Shown here piece after piece: positions 51,690 to 61,388 of a stretch of 64,000 bases of DNA (position 1 is the stretch's first letter; every line of letters starts with the position of its first letter). The notes under the pieces are model-generated. The model saw nothing but the letters and a program-made list of their open reading frames with translations. It did not search any database and was not told where the DNA came from. Both the position numbers and the translations under genes were made by a program. The DNA is from Halovenus sp037080055 (GTDB lineage: Archaea > Halobacteriota > Halobacteria > Halobacteriales > Haloarculaceae), in NCBI RefSeq assembly GCF_037080055.1, contig NZ_JBAOJI010000006.1, positions 124,001 through 188,000 on the forward strand, given 5' to 3'.

Positions 51690-52757
51690 ATGGGCCGCCT
51701 ACAGTCGAACGTAGCACCGACACTCATCGAATGGCTTTCACGAGCGAGTCGAATTGAGGCGCTCAGTCGGTCTCTGCCAATCTCTTCAGCGTATCCGTCC
51801 TACGTCTACGTTCTGCTATTCATCGTCTTCGACGGTGCCGTCCTCAACACGTATGCCCACCTGACGGGCGGAACTCACGCAGTCGTTCGAAACCCGTTCT
51901 ATGTGGTTCTCTATCTGGGCATCTTGCTGGCCGCCGTCGGTACCAGATATATGCGCGAGGGACATCTCGATTCGATGGAACTGCTTGTCGAGCGCGGAAT
52001 CTGCGACCCGGAGCGCGCGGACGATTACGCGCTGTCGTTCCGCACGCGGGTCGCCCTCTACGCCGTCGGACTGCTCGGCTTTTTCTCCTATCAGGTGTTC
52101 ATCATCGGTATCTCGACGGTCGTTCAGACGCAGGGGTTCGCCGGAATCGTGTTCACGCTGGTTATCCTCCCGGGTTGCTATCTCCCGGTGGCGATAGATT
52201 TCGTCAGCGAGTACACGACCCTTCACGTCGGGATCCCGCGCTGGCTCCGGAAACAGAATGCTAACCTCTTCTTTTTCGATCCGCAGAATATGGGCGGCTT
52301 CCAGCCGATTGGCGCGCTTCTGAAACGGTCGTACTACTTTTACACCGCCGGTCTGTTGCTCTATCTCGCATTCTACTACGGGCTGTTCATCACGCCGTTA
52401 GAGGGTGCGGTCGCTAATCCGCCCGGGGCGGCAGAGGCGGGGATGTTCACCATTCTGTGGTTGTTCGGACTGGGGACAATCGGCTATTCGATGTACGAGA
52501 TCCACAGGATCATGAAATCCGAACGGCGGCGACAACTCCGAGTCATCGAACGGGAAATTCACGAAATCATCGAGAACCCCCACGACATCGCAGAAGCAGA
52601 GATCACCGATCAGGATCGACTCGACGCGCTCGAATATCGGCTCGGACGGATTCAGGGCACTAGCGAGTACCCGACGACTTTCACGATGTGGGCCCAGATC
52701 GGCATCAGCGTCCTTCTGCCGCAGGCCTTGCAAATATTGTTACAGGCGACTGTTTGA
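51690..52757 (+). CDS. Polytopic membrane protein of unknown function
   Basis: A 355-aa integral membrane protein. Hydrophobic segments include YVYVLLFIVFDGAVL, PFYVVLYLGILLAAVG, LYAVGLLGFFSYQVFIIG, GIVFTLVILPGCYL, YFYTAGLLLYLAFYYGLF and GMFTILWLFGLGTIGYSM, with a polar helical segment near residues 270-320 (RRQLRVIEREIHEII). No family is recognised. AT-rich sequence (TAGTTTAGTT) about 27 nt before the ATG is a likely promoter. Confidence 0.6.
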   Translation: MGRLQSNVAPTLIEWLSRASRIEALSRSLPISSAYPSYVYVLLFIVFDGAVLNTYAHLTGGTHAVVRNPFYVVLYLGILLAAVGTRYMREGHLDSMELLVERGICDPERADDYALSFRTRVALYAVGLLGFFSYQVFIIGISTVVQTQGFAGIVFTLVILPGCYLPVAIDFVSEYTTLHVGIPRWLRKQNANLFFFDPQNMGGFQPIGALLKRSYYFYTAGLLLYLAFYYGLFITPLEGAVANPPGAAEAGMFTILWLFGLGTIGYSMYEIHRIMKSERRRQLRVIEREIHEIIENPHDIAEAEITDQDRLDALEYRLGRIQGTSEYPTTFTMWAQIGISVLLPQALQILLQATV

Positions 52758-52801
52758 GACGCTTCGTCCCCGTTGGTGGTCGACCAACCACAGGGTAACT
52801 C

Positions 52802-53905
52802 TCAGAGGTCGGCCACGTCCTCGATGGCGTCGGTGAGTTCCTTGATGCTCTCGACGGTGTGTTCGCCCATGTGGCCGATTCGGAAGCTCTCCTCGCTGAT
52901 ATCGCCGTATCCGCTGGAGAAGACCATGTCGTACTCCTCGGAGACCTGTTCGACAGTCTCCGCGACGTTGATCCCTTGCGTGTTCTCGACGCAGGTCACA
53001 GTCTGGGACTCGTAGCCCTCCTCCGGGAAGAGGCCGAAGTGCTCGCGTGCCCACTCGCGGGTGTACTCGGCCATCTCCTGGTGGCGTTCGTGGCGGGCCT
53101 GGTGGCCCTCTTCGAGCATGTGTTTCATCTGCTTGCGGTAGGCGAGCATGATCGGAATCGCGGGCGTGGAGTGGGTCTGGCCCTTCCGGTCGTAGTAATC
53201 GAGCGTGCGCTGGAATCCGCCGTACCACGAGGCCGAATCCTTCTCCAGTTCTCGCTCGTAGGCGTCGTCGCTGACGGTACAGACTGCCAGTCCCGGCGGC
53301 ATGGCGAAGGCCTTCTGCGTGGAGGTGAAGATGGCGTCGATGTTGTGGCCCTCGATGTCGATGAAGTCGCCGCCGAGACAGGAGATTGCGTCGACGATGA
53401 AGTAGGTGTCAGGGTAGTCACCGAGCAGATCGCCGATCTCCTCGATAGGGTTGCGCACGCCGGTCGACGTTTCGTTCATCACGGCACCGACCGCGTCGTA
53501 GTCGTTCTCCTCTAGGGCATCGCGGATGTCCTCGGGTTTGACGGCGTCGCCCCAGTCGTATTCGATTCGGTCGACGTTTTTGCCCAGTCGTTCGGCGACG
53601 TTTGCCTGTCGTTCGCTGAACGCGCCGCTGGTCGGGACCAGCATGTCATCCTCGACGAGATTCAGCGTCGTCGACTCCCAGAACTCGGTGCCCGAGGCGG
53701 TGAGGATGATAACCTCCTGGTCGGTATCGAGGAACTCCTTGGTGTCCTCGACGATGGTCGTATAGAGGTCGGTCATTCGATCCATCCGGTGGCCGAACAT
53801 CGGTTCGGCCATCGCGTCGATCACGTCCTCGCGGACCTCGGTCGGCCCCGGGAGATACAGCGTCTTGTTCGGGTAATCGCCCGTATATTCCTGTTTTTTT
53901 GTCAC
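52802..53905 (-). CDS. Class V aminotransferase (alanine-glyoxylate/serine-pyruvate type)
   Basis: A 367-aa PLP enzyme of fold type I. The PLP lysine is in TSTQKAFAMPPG, and the phosphate-binding and substrate segments are LTASGTEFWES, NETSTGVRNP and DAISCLGGDF. This group transaminates alanine, serine or phosphoserine with glyoxylate or a keto acid. The frame also has a GTG at 53914. The GTG at 53905 (MTKKQEYTGDYP) is preferred, with AGGTGG about 6 nt upstream as ribosome-binding site. Confidence 0.88.
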   Translation of the reverse strand: MTKKQEYTGDYPNKTLYLPGPTEVREDVIDAMAEPMFGHRMDRMTDLYTTIVEDTKEFLDTDQEVIILTASGTEFWESTTLNLVEDDMLVPTSGAFSERQANVAERLGKNVDRIEYDWGDAVKPEDIRDALEENDYDAVGAVMNETSTGVRNPIEEIGDLLGDYPDTYFIVDAISCLGGDFIDIEGHNIDAIFTSTQKAFAMPPGLAVCTVSDDAYERELEKDSASWYGGFQRTLDYYDRKGQTHSTPAIPIMLAYRKQMKHMLEEGHQARHERHQEMAEYTREWAREHFGLFPEEGYESQTVTCVENTQGINVAETVEQVSEEYDMVFSSGYGDISEESFRIGHMGEHTVESIKELTDAIEDVADL

Positions 53906-53974
53906 GGAAACCACCTGCTCGTGTGGGCTATGCTGGGAGGCCGGGGGGTATGGTAGTTTTGATCCCGCGCAACC

Positions 53975-55228
53975 TCATCGCGGTGACTCCTCGCGCCAGC
54001 CAACTGTTGGCACGTCTAACCGCAGCAGGAAGGGAACCGCGACGATGGCGATCAGCACCTCCGCCAGGCCGACCGCGAGAAACGCGGTCTCGAATCCTCT
54101 CGACCCCGCGACCGTCGCGCCGCCGACGATTCCCGCGAGAAAGCCGAGGCTGCCGAAGACGTTGAACCCGCCCATCGCGACGCCGCGCTCGTCTTCGCTG
54201 GCGAGGTCGGTCACCAGCGCCATCGTCGCCGGCGCGACCAGCGCGCCCATCACGCCGACCAGCACCATCGCGACCGCGGCGGTCGACACCGTCGGCGCGT
54301 AGAAGACGCTCACGATTGCGACCCCGTAGGCCAGCGACCCGACCGCGACAGGGACGATCCGACCGATTCGATCCGAGAGTCGTCCCAGCGGATACTGAAA
54401 CAGCGCGAACGGGACGAAAAATGCGCCCAAGAGAAGTCCGGTTCCCGCGGCATCGAGACCCAGTTCTGACTGGAAATAGACGGTTCCTACGAGGGCAAAG
54501 AATCCGGCAGTGAGGCGGTCGACGAAGCCGAAGGCGAAGGGAACAGCCAGTGACCGTCGCCTGCGGAGCGTTTCGAGTGCCGCGAGCGGTCGCCGACCTC
54601 CGCCCGACGAGCGGTCCGAGGCGAACAGGACGAGTCCGCCGGCAACGAACAGGACGCCTGCGGCGACGTACAGCGGGACGAAGGGACCGACGCCGTAGAG
54701 CTGGCCGCCGACCGGCGAACCGACCGCCGTCCCGAGTCCAATCGCGAGGCCAGCAGTACCCATATTCCGACCGTGGCCGCCGTCGAGATCCATCAGCGTC
54801 GTAATCGCCAGCGAGAACGCGCCGATGGTGGCGACGCCCTGCAGAAATCGGACGACGAGAACCGCCTCGTAAGGGACAGCCACGAGTGCGGGGGCGACGG
54901 CGAGGACGAGATAGCCGGTCGCGCCGAGGGCCGCGCCGGCGGCGACCAGCGGCGTTCGGCGTCCGGTCGCATCGCTCAACGCTCCCCAGAGGCCGGCACA
55001 GAGGACGAAACCGACGAACTCGGCGGTCAGGAACCACTTGCCGGCCGCGAGAATCGCGCCGACATCCCCACCCCACGACGCGGGGCTGGCACCCAACGCG
55101 ACCACCAGATCAGGAATGCCGGGATACAGCAACACCTGTGCGAACAGGACGGCGAAGACAACCGCACCGAGGACCAATCGGTCAGAGTCGGCAGACTGCA
55201 CACCGCCGAGTAGGGTCGCCGACGACAA
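53975..55228 (-). CDS. MFS transporter
   Basis: A 417-aa major facilitator protein with 12 hydrophobic segments in two halves. The loop 2-3 motif is GALSDATGRRTPL and the equivalent in the second half is GRLSDRIGRIVPV. The large central loop is ASDRSSGGGRRPLAAL. Such proteins export drugs or metabolites, but the substrate cannot be told. It is upstream of the aminotransferase on the same strand, 69 nt apart. Confidence 0.87.
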   Translation of the reverse strand: MSSATLLGGVQSADSDRLVLGAVVFAVLFAQVLLYPGIPDLVVALGASPASWGGDVGAILAAGKWFLTAEFVGFVLCAGLWGALSDATGRRTPLVAAGAALGATGYLVLAVAPALVAVPYEAVLVVRFLQGVATIGAFSLAITTLMDLDGGHGRNMGTAGLAIGLGTAVGSPVGGQLYGVGPFVPLYVAAGVLFVAGGLVLFASDRSSGGGRRPLAALETLRRRRSLAVPFAFGFVDRLTAGFFALVGTVYFQSELGLDAAGTGLLLGAFFVPFALFQYPLGRLSDRIGRIVPVAVGSLAYGVAIVSVFYAPTVSTAAVAMVLVGVMGALVAPATMALVTDLASEDERGVAMGGFNVFGSLGFLAGIVGGATVAGSRGFETAFLAVGLAEVLIAIVAVPFLLRLDVPTVGWREESPR

Positions 55229-55243
55229 GCACCTGACGGTCGC

Positions 55244-55711
55244 TCACGCTGAGCGAACGAGCAAGCGTGCGTCCTCGCCGTCGTCGTAGTACTTCTCGAT
55301 GGTCCGTCGGTGCTCGAAGCCGTGGGAGCGATACAGGTTGATCGCTCGCTCGTTGCTCTCCCGGACTTCGAGTTTGATCGCGTGGACTCGCTGGGCTTCG
55401 AGCATGGTGATCGCCCGTCTGAGCAACAGCCGTCCAATTCCGTTACCGCGGGCGTCCTCTCGGACGGCAACATCTTTGATATGACCGAGTGGAATCCCCT
55501 GATTCGAGACGATGTCGGCGATGATATAACCCACCACCGACTCGCCGGCGGCGACGAAAAAACCGGGTTCGCCGAGATACTGCTCGAAGGCGCTGAACGG
55601 CCACGGCTGTGTGAACGAGTCGGTCTCGATTCGATAGACGTCGAGGAGGTCGGCACGCTCTGCCGGCCGAACGTTGATCCCCGTGCGTTCCGTCGACGGT
55701 GCCGTCGTCAC
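55244..55711 (-). CDS. rimI: Ribosomal-protein-alanine N-acetyltransferase RimI-like
   Basis: A 155-aa GNAT of the RimI/Ard1-like type, which acetylates protein N-termini. The acetyl-CoA motif is VREDARGNGIGRLLLRRA and the C-terminal motif is NERAINLYRSHGFEHRR. It lies 15 nt upstream of the MFS gene on the same strand. The acetyl-CoA motif is better conserved than in the two other GNAT genes of the window, so I give the symbol, with the caveat that archaeal substrates are broad. Confidence 0.85.
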   Translation of the reverse strand: MTTAPSTERTGINVRPAERADLLDVYRIETDSFTQPWPFSAFEQYLGEPGFFVAAGESVVGYIIADIVSNQGIPLGHIKDVAVREDARGNGIGRLLLRRAITMLEAQRVHAIKLEVRESNERAINLYRSHGFEHRRTIEKYYDDGEDARLLVRSA

Positions 55712-55817
55712 AGCCAGAGATAGGACTTCCCGGCGTATATGTGTGATGGCAGTTCACACGACATCGCCGCTCCCGTCGAACAGAACTGGTTTCGCTCCCC
55801 GGCCCCTACGGCCGCCC

Positions 55818-56240
55818 ATGGCCGAATTCAACCTTCACGTCCGAATCGACAAGAACGAAGAAACGGACCCGATGGCGGTCTACGGACCGTATGCCGACGA
55901 CTCGGAGGACGTGACCGTCGAGGAGACCGACGAGATCGACGCCGACTCGGATTCCGACGTGCTCACCCCGACCGAGTTTCTCGAAGTCGAGGGGATCGAG
56001 ACGTTCGCCGACATCTACACCGATCTCGTCGACGATCCCCGGGTCGTCCATCTCTCGCTGCGCGGCCCGACGGCCGAGCGGTTCCCGATTCCGGTTCAAC
56101 ACCACGCGCTCCAGCAGATCGGCGACCCGACGCTGTACGAGTTTCACGCACTCGACGGGCAGGTCACCCTCGTCATCGCCGAAAGTGAACTCGAACTGAA
56201 CCAGGTCCACCAGGAGGTTCCGGACGGCGCACTCGGCTAA
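55818..56240 (+). CDS. Conserved haloarchaeal protein of unknown function
   Basis: A 140-aa acidic protein. The N-terminus is MAEFNLHVRIDKNEE, followed by an Asp/Glu-rich region (about 28-48) and a globular C-terminal half (GIETFADIYTDLVDDPRVVH, IPVQHHALQQIGDP). The frame is open 48 codons upstream through rimI's antisense, so the ATG at 55818 is the likely start. No function is known. It is 66 nt before the third sensor kinase. Confidence 0.6.
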   Translation: MAEFNLHVRIDKNEETDPMAVYGPYADDSEDVTVEETDEIDADSDSDVLTPTEFLEVEGIETFADIYTDLVDDPRVVHLSLRGPTAERFPIPVQHHALQQIGDPTLYEFHALDGQVTLVIAESELELNQVHQEVPDGALG

Positions 56241-56306
56241 CTCCGGAGCAGCGCCACCGGCCCGTCGCGGCCAAAGGTAATTGTGTTGTAACCCGCAATT
56301 GCGAGT

Positions 56307-59291
56307 ATGTCCGCGGAGTCAGGGGGGATTGCTGTTCTCTGCGTCGAGGCCGACGCGGAACGAGCGGAGCGCACCGTCAGACTGCTCGAGGCGGCCGACG
56401 AGCAGTTCTCCGTCACAGCCGTCACGACGGCCCAGGACGCGCTGAACAGCACCGACATCGACTCGGTCGACTGCATCCTCAGTTCGTACTCGCTGCCAGA
56501 GATCGATGTCCTCCAGTTTTTGCAGGCCGTTCGGGCCAACTACCCTGCGCTTCCGTTTATTCTGTACACGACGACGGCCTCTGAGGAGATCATCAGCGCG
56601 GCCGTTTCGGCGGACGTCTCCGATCACTTCGACAAACCACAGCAACCCAGCGGATATCAGGAACTCGCCAGTCGCATCCGGGCGGTCGTCGACCGGGAGC
56701 GCGCCCGGCGAGCGGATTCGACCGAACACGAACGGGCGACATCCGTGCTCGAAGCCTCCCCAGACGGGATCGTCGTCAGCGTCGACCGCGAACTCGTCTA
56801 CGCGAACCCCGCCGCAGTCGACCTGTTCGGCGGGGCGGAGGCGGATCTGCTCGGTGTCGACCCCGTCTCGCTGACGGATACCGATCCCGCCCTCTGGGAA
56901 CCGGAGACGGCACAGGCCGCCGACGAGGTTCTGACTCGCCACCGCGAGTCGGTTCCGACGTGCAACGGCGACCGCGCCGAGGTCGAACTGACGACGAACA
57001 CGATCCGCTGGCGGGACCGCCCGGGAACCGTCGCCGTCCTGCGGGACGTAACCGAACCGACTGCCGAAGAGACCGACGCGACACAGGCCCGGGCCCACCT
57101 CGAAGGCATCGTCAACAGCGTCTCGGCGATGATCTTCTTGAAAGACGCTCAGGGGCGGTATCTGCTGATGAACCGCCGCTGTCGCGACCTGCTGGGGATC
57201 GACGAGTCGACGAACGTCACCGGGATGACCGACGAGCAACTGTTCGACGACGAGATGGCCCGCCGGGTCGCAGCCGACGACACCGAGGTCTTCGAGACTG
57301 GTGACACCGTCGAGTTCGAGGAGACCATTCCAACGACAGAGGGCGAGCGGACCCTTCTCACCCGCAAGACTCCGCTGTTCGACGACGGCGAACCTTACGC
57401 GATCTGTGGCGTCTCGACCGACATCACGACACAACAGCAACGCCAGCACGCTCTCAGCGAACGCATCAAAGAGCTCTCGACAGTCCACCGGATCGTCGAC
57501 CTGTTCTCTTCCGAGGATCAGCCGACAGCCGACCTGCTGGATCGGTTCGTCACCACGTTGCCCAGATCGTTCCAGTACCCCGCTGATACGGATGTCCGCG
57601 TTACCTACGGAGACCGGGAGATGGCGACCGATGGGTTCGAGTATGGGCTGCCAATGATCGACGCTGTCGGACGGACACAGAACGGCTCGGATCTTCACGT
57701 CGAGGTCGTCTGCCAGCCCCCAGCGGGCGAAGACGATCCGTTCCTTCCCGAAGAAGAGAATCTGGTCGAGACGCTGTCGAGTGTGGTCGCGGGCTATCTC
57801 GAACGTCGGTCCTACATCGAGAAGTTACAGCGATACGAGACGACGCTGCGCGCGCTGGGCGACCCGGTCTATGCCCTCGATTCGGATGGCTATTTCACGT
57901 TCGTCAACGACGCGTTGCTCGACCGGACCGGCTACGACCGCGAGGACCTCCTCGGCGAACACGCCTCGAAACTCCTGACCGAAGCGGGGGTCGAACAGGG
58001 ACAAAGCGTCATCTGGCAACTCCTCTCGGAGCACGCAGAGATCCAGACCGCGAAGTGGGAGATGAAGATGACGACGGCCGACGGCGACCGGATCCCGGCC
58101 GAGAATCACGTCGCCTTGCTCCCGTTCGACGGCGAAGGGTTTCGCGGGACTGCGGGCGTCATCCGCGATATCACCGAACGGACCGAGCGCGAACGCGAAC
58201 TCCGTCGCCGGAAGGACCTGCTCGTTCGGACCGAACGCATGGCCGATGTCGGTGGCTGGGAACTCAACCTCGACGCGGGACAGATCTACTGGACCGAAGG
58301 TGCGCGGCTAATCCACGAGGTCCCCGAAGAATACGAACCGACTCCAGACAAGGCGATTGATTTCTTCCACCCCGAAGATCAGATAACTCTCAATAAGGCG
58401 GTCGCACGGTGCCGGGAAACTGGTGAATCGTTCGACGAAGAGGTGCGGCTGATCACCGCCAAAGGCCGAGAGCGCTGGATCCACATCCGCGGTGAAGCCG
58501 TCAGCGAGAACGGGACCGAGAAAGTCCGGGGGACGCTGCAGGACATCACCGAAGTCCGCGAGAACGAACAACAGCTTACCGTCCTCAACCGCGTTCTTCG
58601 ACACAACTTGCGGAACAACCTGAACGTCGTGACAGCAAACGCCGAACTCCTCGCCGAACAACTCGAACAGCTCCGTCCGGCGGTCCGTGCCAACTCCCGA
58701 GACGGCGCGGCCGATTCAGCCCAGATGCAGGACGCATTCGCAACCTTCCCGTTCGAGGACGCCCTCGACAACGTCGAACAACTGGAGGCGAAAGCGTGGG
58801 AACTGCTCGCAATCGCCGACAAGTCCCGCGAACTCGCCGGCGTCATCGGGCAGATCCACCAGACAGCACCGATCGATCTCCCCGCGATGTTGTCCAAACT
58901 CGCCGAGGAGTACCGGCAAAAATATCCTGACGCAACGATTCGCCTCGATGCGCCAGCGATAGAAGCGGAGGTCAACCCCGAATCGGTCCATCTTGCCATC
59001 GAAGAGCTTCTCGAAAACGCACTCAAACACGCCGGTCCGGAACCGGTCGTCGACATTGCCGTCAGCCGGCCCAGAGAGAGCCGCGTCGAAATTACGATCG
59101 AAGACGACGGGCCGGGGATCCCCGAGATCGAACAACAGGCGCTGGAAGAGGGTGAGGAAACGGCGCTGAAACACAGCAGTGGGTTCGGCCTGTGGACGGT
59201 CAACTGGCTGCTCGGGCGAACCGGCGGCGCAGTCAAAATCGACGAGACGGAGACGGGAACACTCGTCCGCGTCGATCTGCCGGCGGCCTGA
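56307..59291 (+). CDS. Sensor histidine kinase 3: pseudo-receiver, four PAS, GAF-like, HisKA, HATPase
   Basis: A 994-aa multi-sensor kinase without membrane segments. The order is a receiver-like domain (1-125), PAS (about 137-250), PAS (255-375), a GAF-like block (395-505), PAS (515-640), PAS (645-755), HisKA with H766 in LRHNLRNNLNV and HATPase (about 885-994) with N box ELLENALKHAG and DDGPGIPEIE. The receiver phosphosite is DCILSSYSLPE, with S60 replacing Asp, while the later conserved Lys survives in HFDKP. It probably integrates several cytoplasmic cues. argS follows 50 nt later. Confidence 0.9.
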   Translation: MSAESGGIAVLCVEADAERAERTVRLLEAADEQFSVTAVTTAQDALNSTDIDSVDCILSSYSLPEIDVLQFLQAVRANYPALPFILYTTTASEEIISAAVSADVSDHFDKPQQPSGYQELASRIRAVVDRERARRADSTEHERATSVLEASPDGIVVSVDRELVYANPAAVDLFGGAEADLLGVDPVSLTDTDPALWEPETAQAADEVLTRHRESVPTCNGDRAEVELTTNTIRWRDRPGTVAVLRDVTEPTAEETDATQARAHLEGIVNSVSAMIFLKDAQGRYLLMNRRCRDLLGIDESTNVTGMTDEQLFDDEMARRVAADDTEVFETGDTVEFEETIPTTEGERTLLTRKTPLFDDGEPYAICGVSTDITTQQQRQHALSERIKELSTVHRIVDLFSSEDQPTADLLDRFVTTLPRSFQYPADTDVRVTYGDREMATDGFEYGLPMIDAVGRTQNGSDLHVEVVCQPPAGEDDPFLPEEENLVETLSSVVAGYLERRSYIEKLQRYETTLRALGDPVYALDSDGYFTFVNDALLDRTGYDREDLLGEHASKLLTEAGVEQGQSVIWQLLSEHAEIQTAKWEMKMTTADGDRIPAENHVALLPFDGEGFRGTAGVIRDITERTERERELRRRKDLLVRTERMADVGGWELNLDAGQIYWTEGARLIHEVPEEYEPTPDKAIDFFHPEDQITLNKAVARCRETGESFDEEVRLITAKGRERWIHIRGEAVSENGTEKVRGTLQDITEVRENEQQLTVLNRVLRHNLRNNLNVVTANAELLAEQLEQLRPAVRANSRDGAADSAQMQDAFATFPFEDALDNVEQLEAKAWELLAIADKSRELAGVIGQIHQTAPIDLPAMLSKLAEEYRQKYPDATIRLDAPAIEAEVNPESVHLAIEELLENALKHAGPEPVVDIAVSRPRESRVEITIEDDGPGIPEIEQQALEEGEETALKHSSGFGLWTVNWLLGRTGGAVKIDETETGTLVRVDLPAA

Positions 59292-59341
59292 CCGTCGCTC
59301 GAACCCGACATTCATAAACCGCGCGGCGGAGTAGCGAGGGT

Positions 59342-61108
59342 ATGTTCCTTGCGATGCGTGCAGAGGTCGAGGAGGCGCTCACTGCGGCCCTCGACCAGCG
59401 CGGCTATCCGACTGACGATCTCGGTATCGAGGAGCCGCCGGAGGACCTCGACGCTGTCCTCGCCTCAAGCGTCGCCTTCCGGCTGGCCGGCGAGGCCGGC
59501 GCACCGCCGCCGGAAGTCGCCGACGAACTGACGGACGAAATCGATCCCGAGCCGTACACCTACATCGGACGTGTCGAGACTCGCGGCCCGTATCTCAATT
59601 TCTGGCCCAGCGAGCAGTACTTCGCCGAAACGCTCGACGACGCACAGGATGATGAGTTCGGGGCGCTTCCGGATCGCGACACCAGCGTCGTCGTCGAACA
59701 CACGAGCGCGAACCCGACCGGCCCGGTCCACGTCGGTCGTGCCCGGAATCCGATCATCGGCGACGCGGTCGCCCGCGTCCTCGACTATGCCGGCTACGAC
59801 GTGGAGCGACACTACTACGTCAACGACGCCGGCCGGCAGATCGCCGTCTTCACCTGGGCCTACGACTTTTTCGACGAGTCTGAGCTGCCCGAGCCAGAAC
59901 GTGACTCGCCGGAGTACGAGATGGTCCGGTACTACCGCGAGGCCAACACCTACCTCGAAGAGCAGGCCTCCGAGGAGGAAGTCGAGGCCGCCGAAGCCGA
60001 GATCCAGTCGATCATGCAGGGGCTGGAAGAGGGCGACGAGTCCGCCTACGAGCGCGTCGGCGAGGTCGTCGATACCGTTCTCGGCGGGATGCGCGGCACG
60101 CTCGAACGCCTCCCCGCGGAGTTCGACAAATTCGTCAAGGAGACCCAATTCATGCGCGACGGCTCGACCGACGACATCGTCGACCGCCTGAAAGAGACCG
60201 AATACGCCGTCTACGACGAGGAGGCCTGGCAACTCGACCTGCCCGAGATCGATAAGAATCTCGTCTTCGTCCGCGGCGACGGCACCTCACTCTACACGAC
60301 GCGAGATCTGGCCCACCACGAGTGGAAGTTCGAGAACTTCGACGAGGCCGTGACGGTGCTCGGCGAGGATCACGAACTGCAGGCCCGCCAACTCCGCTCT
60401 GCGCTGGAGATTCTCGGCAACGACACCGACCGCCTCGGAACGGTTCACTACTCGTGGGTCACCCTGCCCGAGGGTGGGATGAGCACGCGAGAAGGCACGG
60501 GCATCGACCTCGACGACCTACTGGACGAGGCCATCGCTCGTGCTCGCGAGGAAGTCGAAGACCGCCTGGAAGACCGAATCCGCGACGACGACCTCGCAGA
60601 GGAGGACATCGAGCGGATCGCCCATCAGGTCGGCATCGGCGCAGTCCGATATGACATCGTCTCGAAACAGCCCACCAAGGGAATCACCTTCGAGTGGGAG
60701 CGCGCACTTGATTTCGAGGCCCAGAGCGCCCCCTACGTGCAGTACGTCCACGCCCGCGCGTCGGGGATCATCGCCGAGGCCCACGAGGACAGCGCCGTCG
60801 ATCCCGACGGACTCGATATCGATCTCGACGCGAGCGAACTCGACACCGACGCCGAGCGGACGCTGCTGCGAGAGATCGCGCGCTTCCCGGCAGTGATCGA
60901 GGAGGCCGCCGACGACCTCCAGCCACACGTCGTCGCCACCTACACGCGGGAACTGGCCGAGGCGTTCAACGCCTTCTACCGGGAGTGTCCGGTGCTCGAC
61001 GCCGACGGCGAGACGCGGGACGCCCGCCTTGGACTGGTCATCGCCGCGCGGCACACCATGGGGAACGCTTTGGACGCTGTCGGTGTGCAGGCCCCCGACT
61101 CCATGTAA
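59342..61108 (+). CDS. argS: Arginyl-tRNA synthetase
   Basis: A 588-aa class I synthetase. The HIGH motif is in NPTGPVHVGRARN (HVGR), and the KMSKS-equivalent is degenerate as usual in ArgS (EGGMSTREG). The N-terminal ArgRS-specific domain precedes it and the DALR-type anticodon-binding domain ends the protein (FNAFYRECPVLDADGETRDA). It is followed directly after its stop codon by a structured repeat. Confidence 0.96.
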   Translation: MFLAMRAEVEEALTAALDQRGYPTDDLGIEEPPEDLDAVLASSVAFRLAGEAGAPPPEVADELTDEIDPEPYTYIGRVETRGPYLNFWPSEQYFAETLDDAQDDEFGALPDRDTSVVVEHTSANPTGPVHVGRARNPIIGDAVARVLDYAGYDVERHYYVNDAGRQIAVFTWAYDFFDESELPEPERDSPEYEMVRYYREANTYLEEQASEEEVEAAEAEIQSIMQGLEEGDESAYERVGEVVDTVLGGMRGTLERLPAEFDKFVKETQFMRDGSTDDIVDRLKETEYAVYDEEAWQLDLPEIDKNLVFVRGDGTSLYTTRDLAHHEWKFENFDEAVTVLGEDHELQARQLRSALEILGNDTDRLGTVHYSWVTLPEGGMSTREGTGIDLDDLLDEAIARAREEVEDRLEDRIRDDDLAEEDIERIAHQVGIGAVRYDIVSKQPTKGITFEWERALDFEAQSAPYVQYVHARASGIIAEAHEDSAVDPDGLDIDLDASELDTDAERTLLREIARFPAVIEEAADDLQPHVVATYTRELAEAFNAFYRECPVLDADGETRDARLGLVIAARHTMGNALDAVGVQAPDSM

Positions 61109-61388
61109 CCCATCTTTTTCAGCGTCGCCCTTCCTCGCTCGCTTCGCTCACTGCGGGAGGGCTCCTCGAAAAACATGGGTGAAAAAGGCCGGACGCGCCA
61201 GCGGCGCGTCCGGTGTCCTCAGGAGTGAGTACCGCGAACGACTGAGCGCTCGGAAGACGCGACGCATCTTCCAGCGAATCGCCTCACTTCGCGCTCACGG
61301 CTCCGCCGTTCACGCACTGCTCGGCGTCAAACAAGCTCCTGCGGTCAATTGTCTTTCTGCCCTCGTAGAGCGACCGCAATTCTCCTTG
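61109..61388 (+). repeat. Modular 3' element after argS
   Basis: Right after the stop codon comes CCCATCTTTTTC, then a CTCGCTCGCTTCGCTC block, GAAAAACATGGGTGAAAAAGG (approx. 61168-61187) and a perfect hairpin CCGGACGCGCC (61189-61199) AGC GGCGCGTCCGG (61203-61213). The same order CTTTTTC - AAAAACATGG - GTGAAAAAGGCC is found after the minD gene. The rest of the gap shows no gene. Confidence 0.7.
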
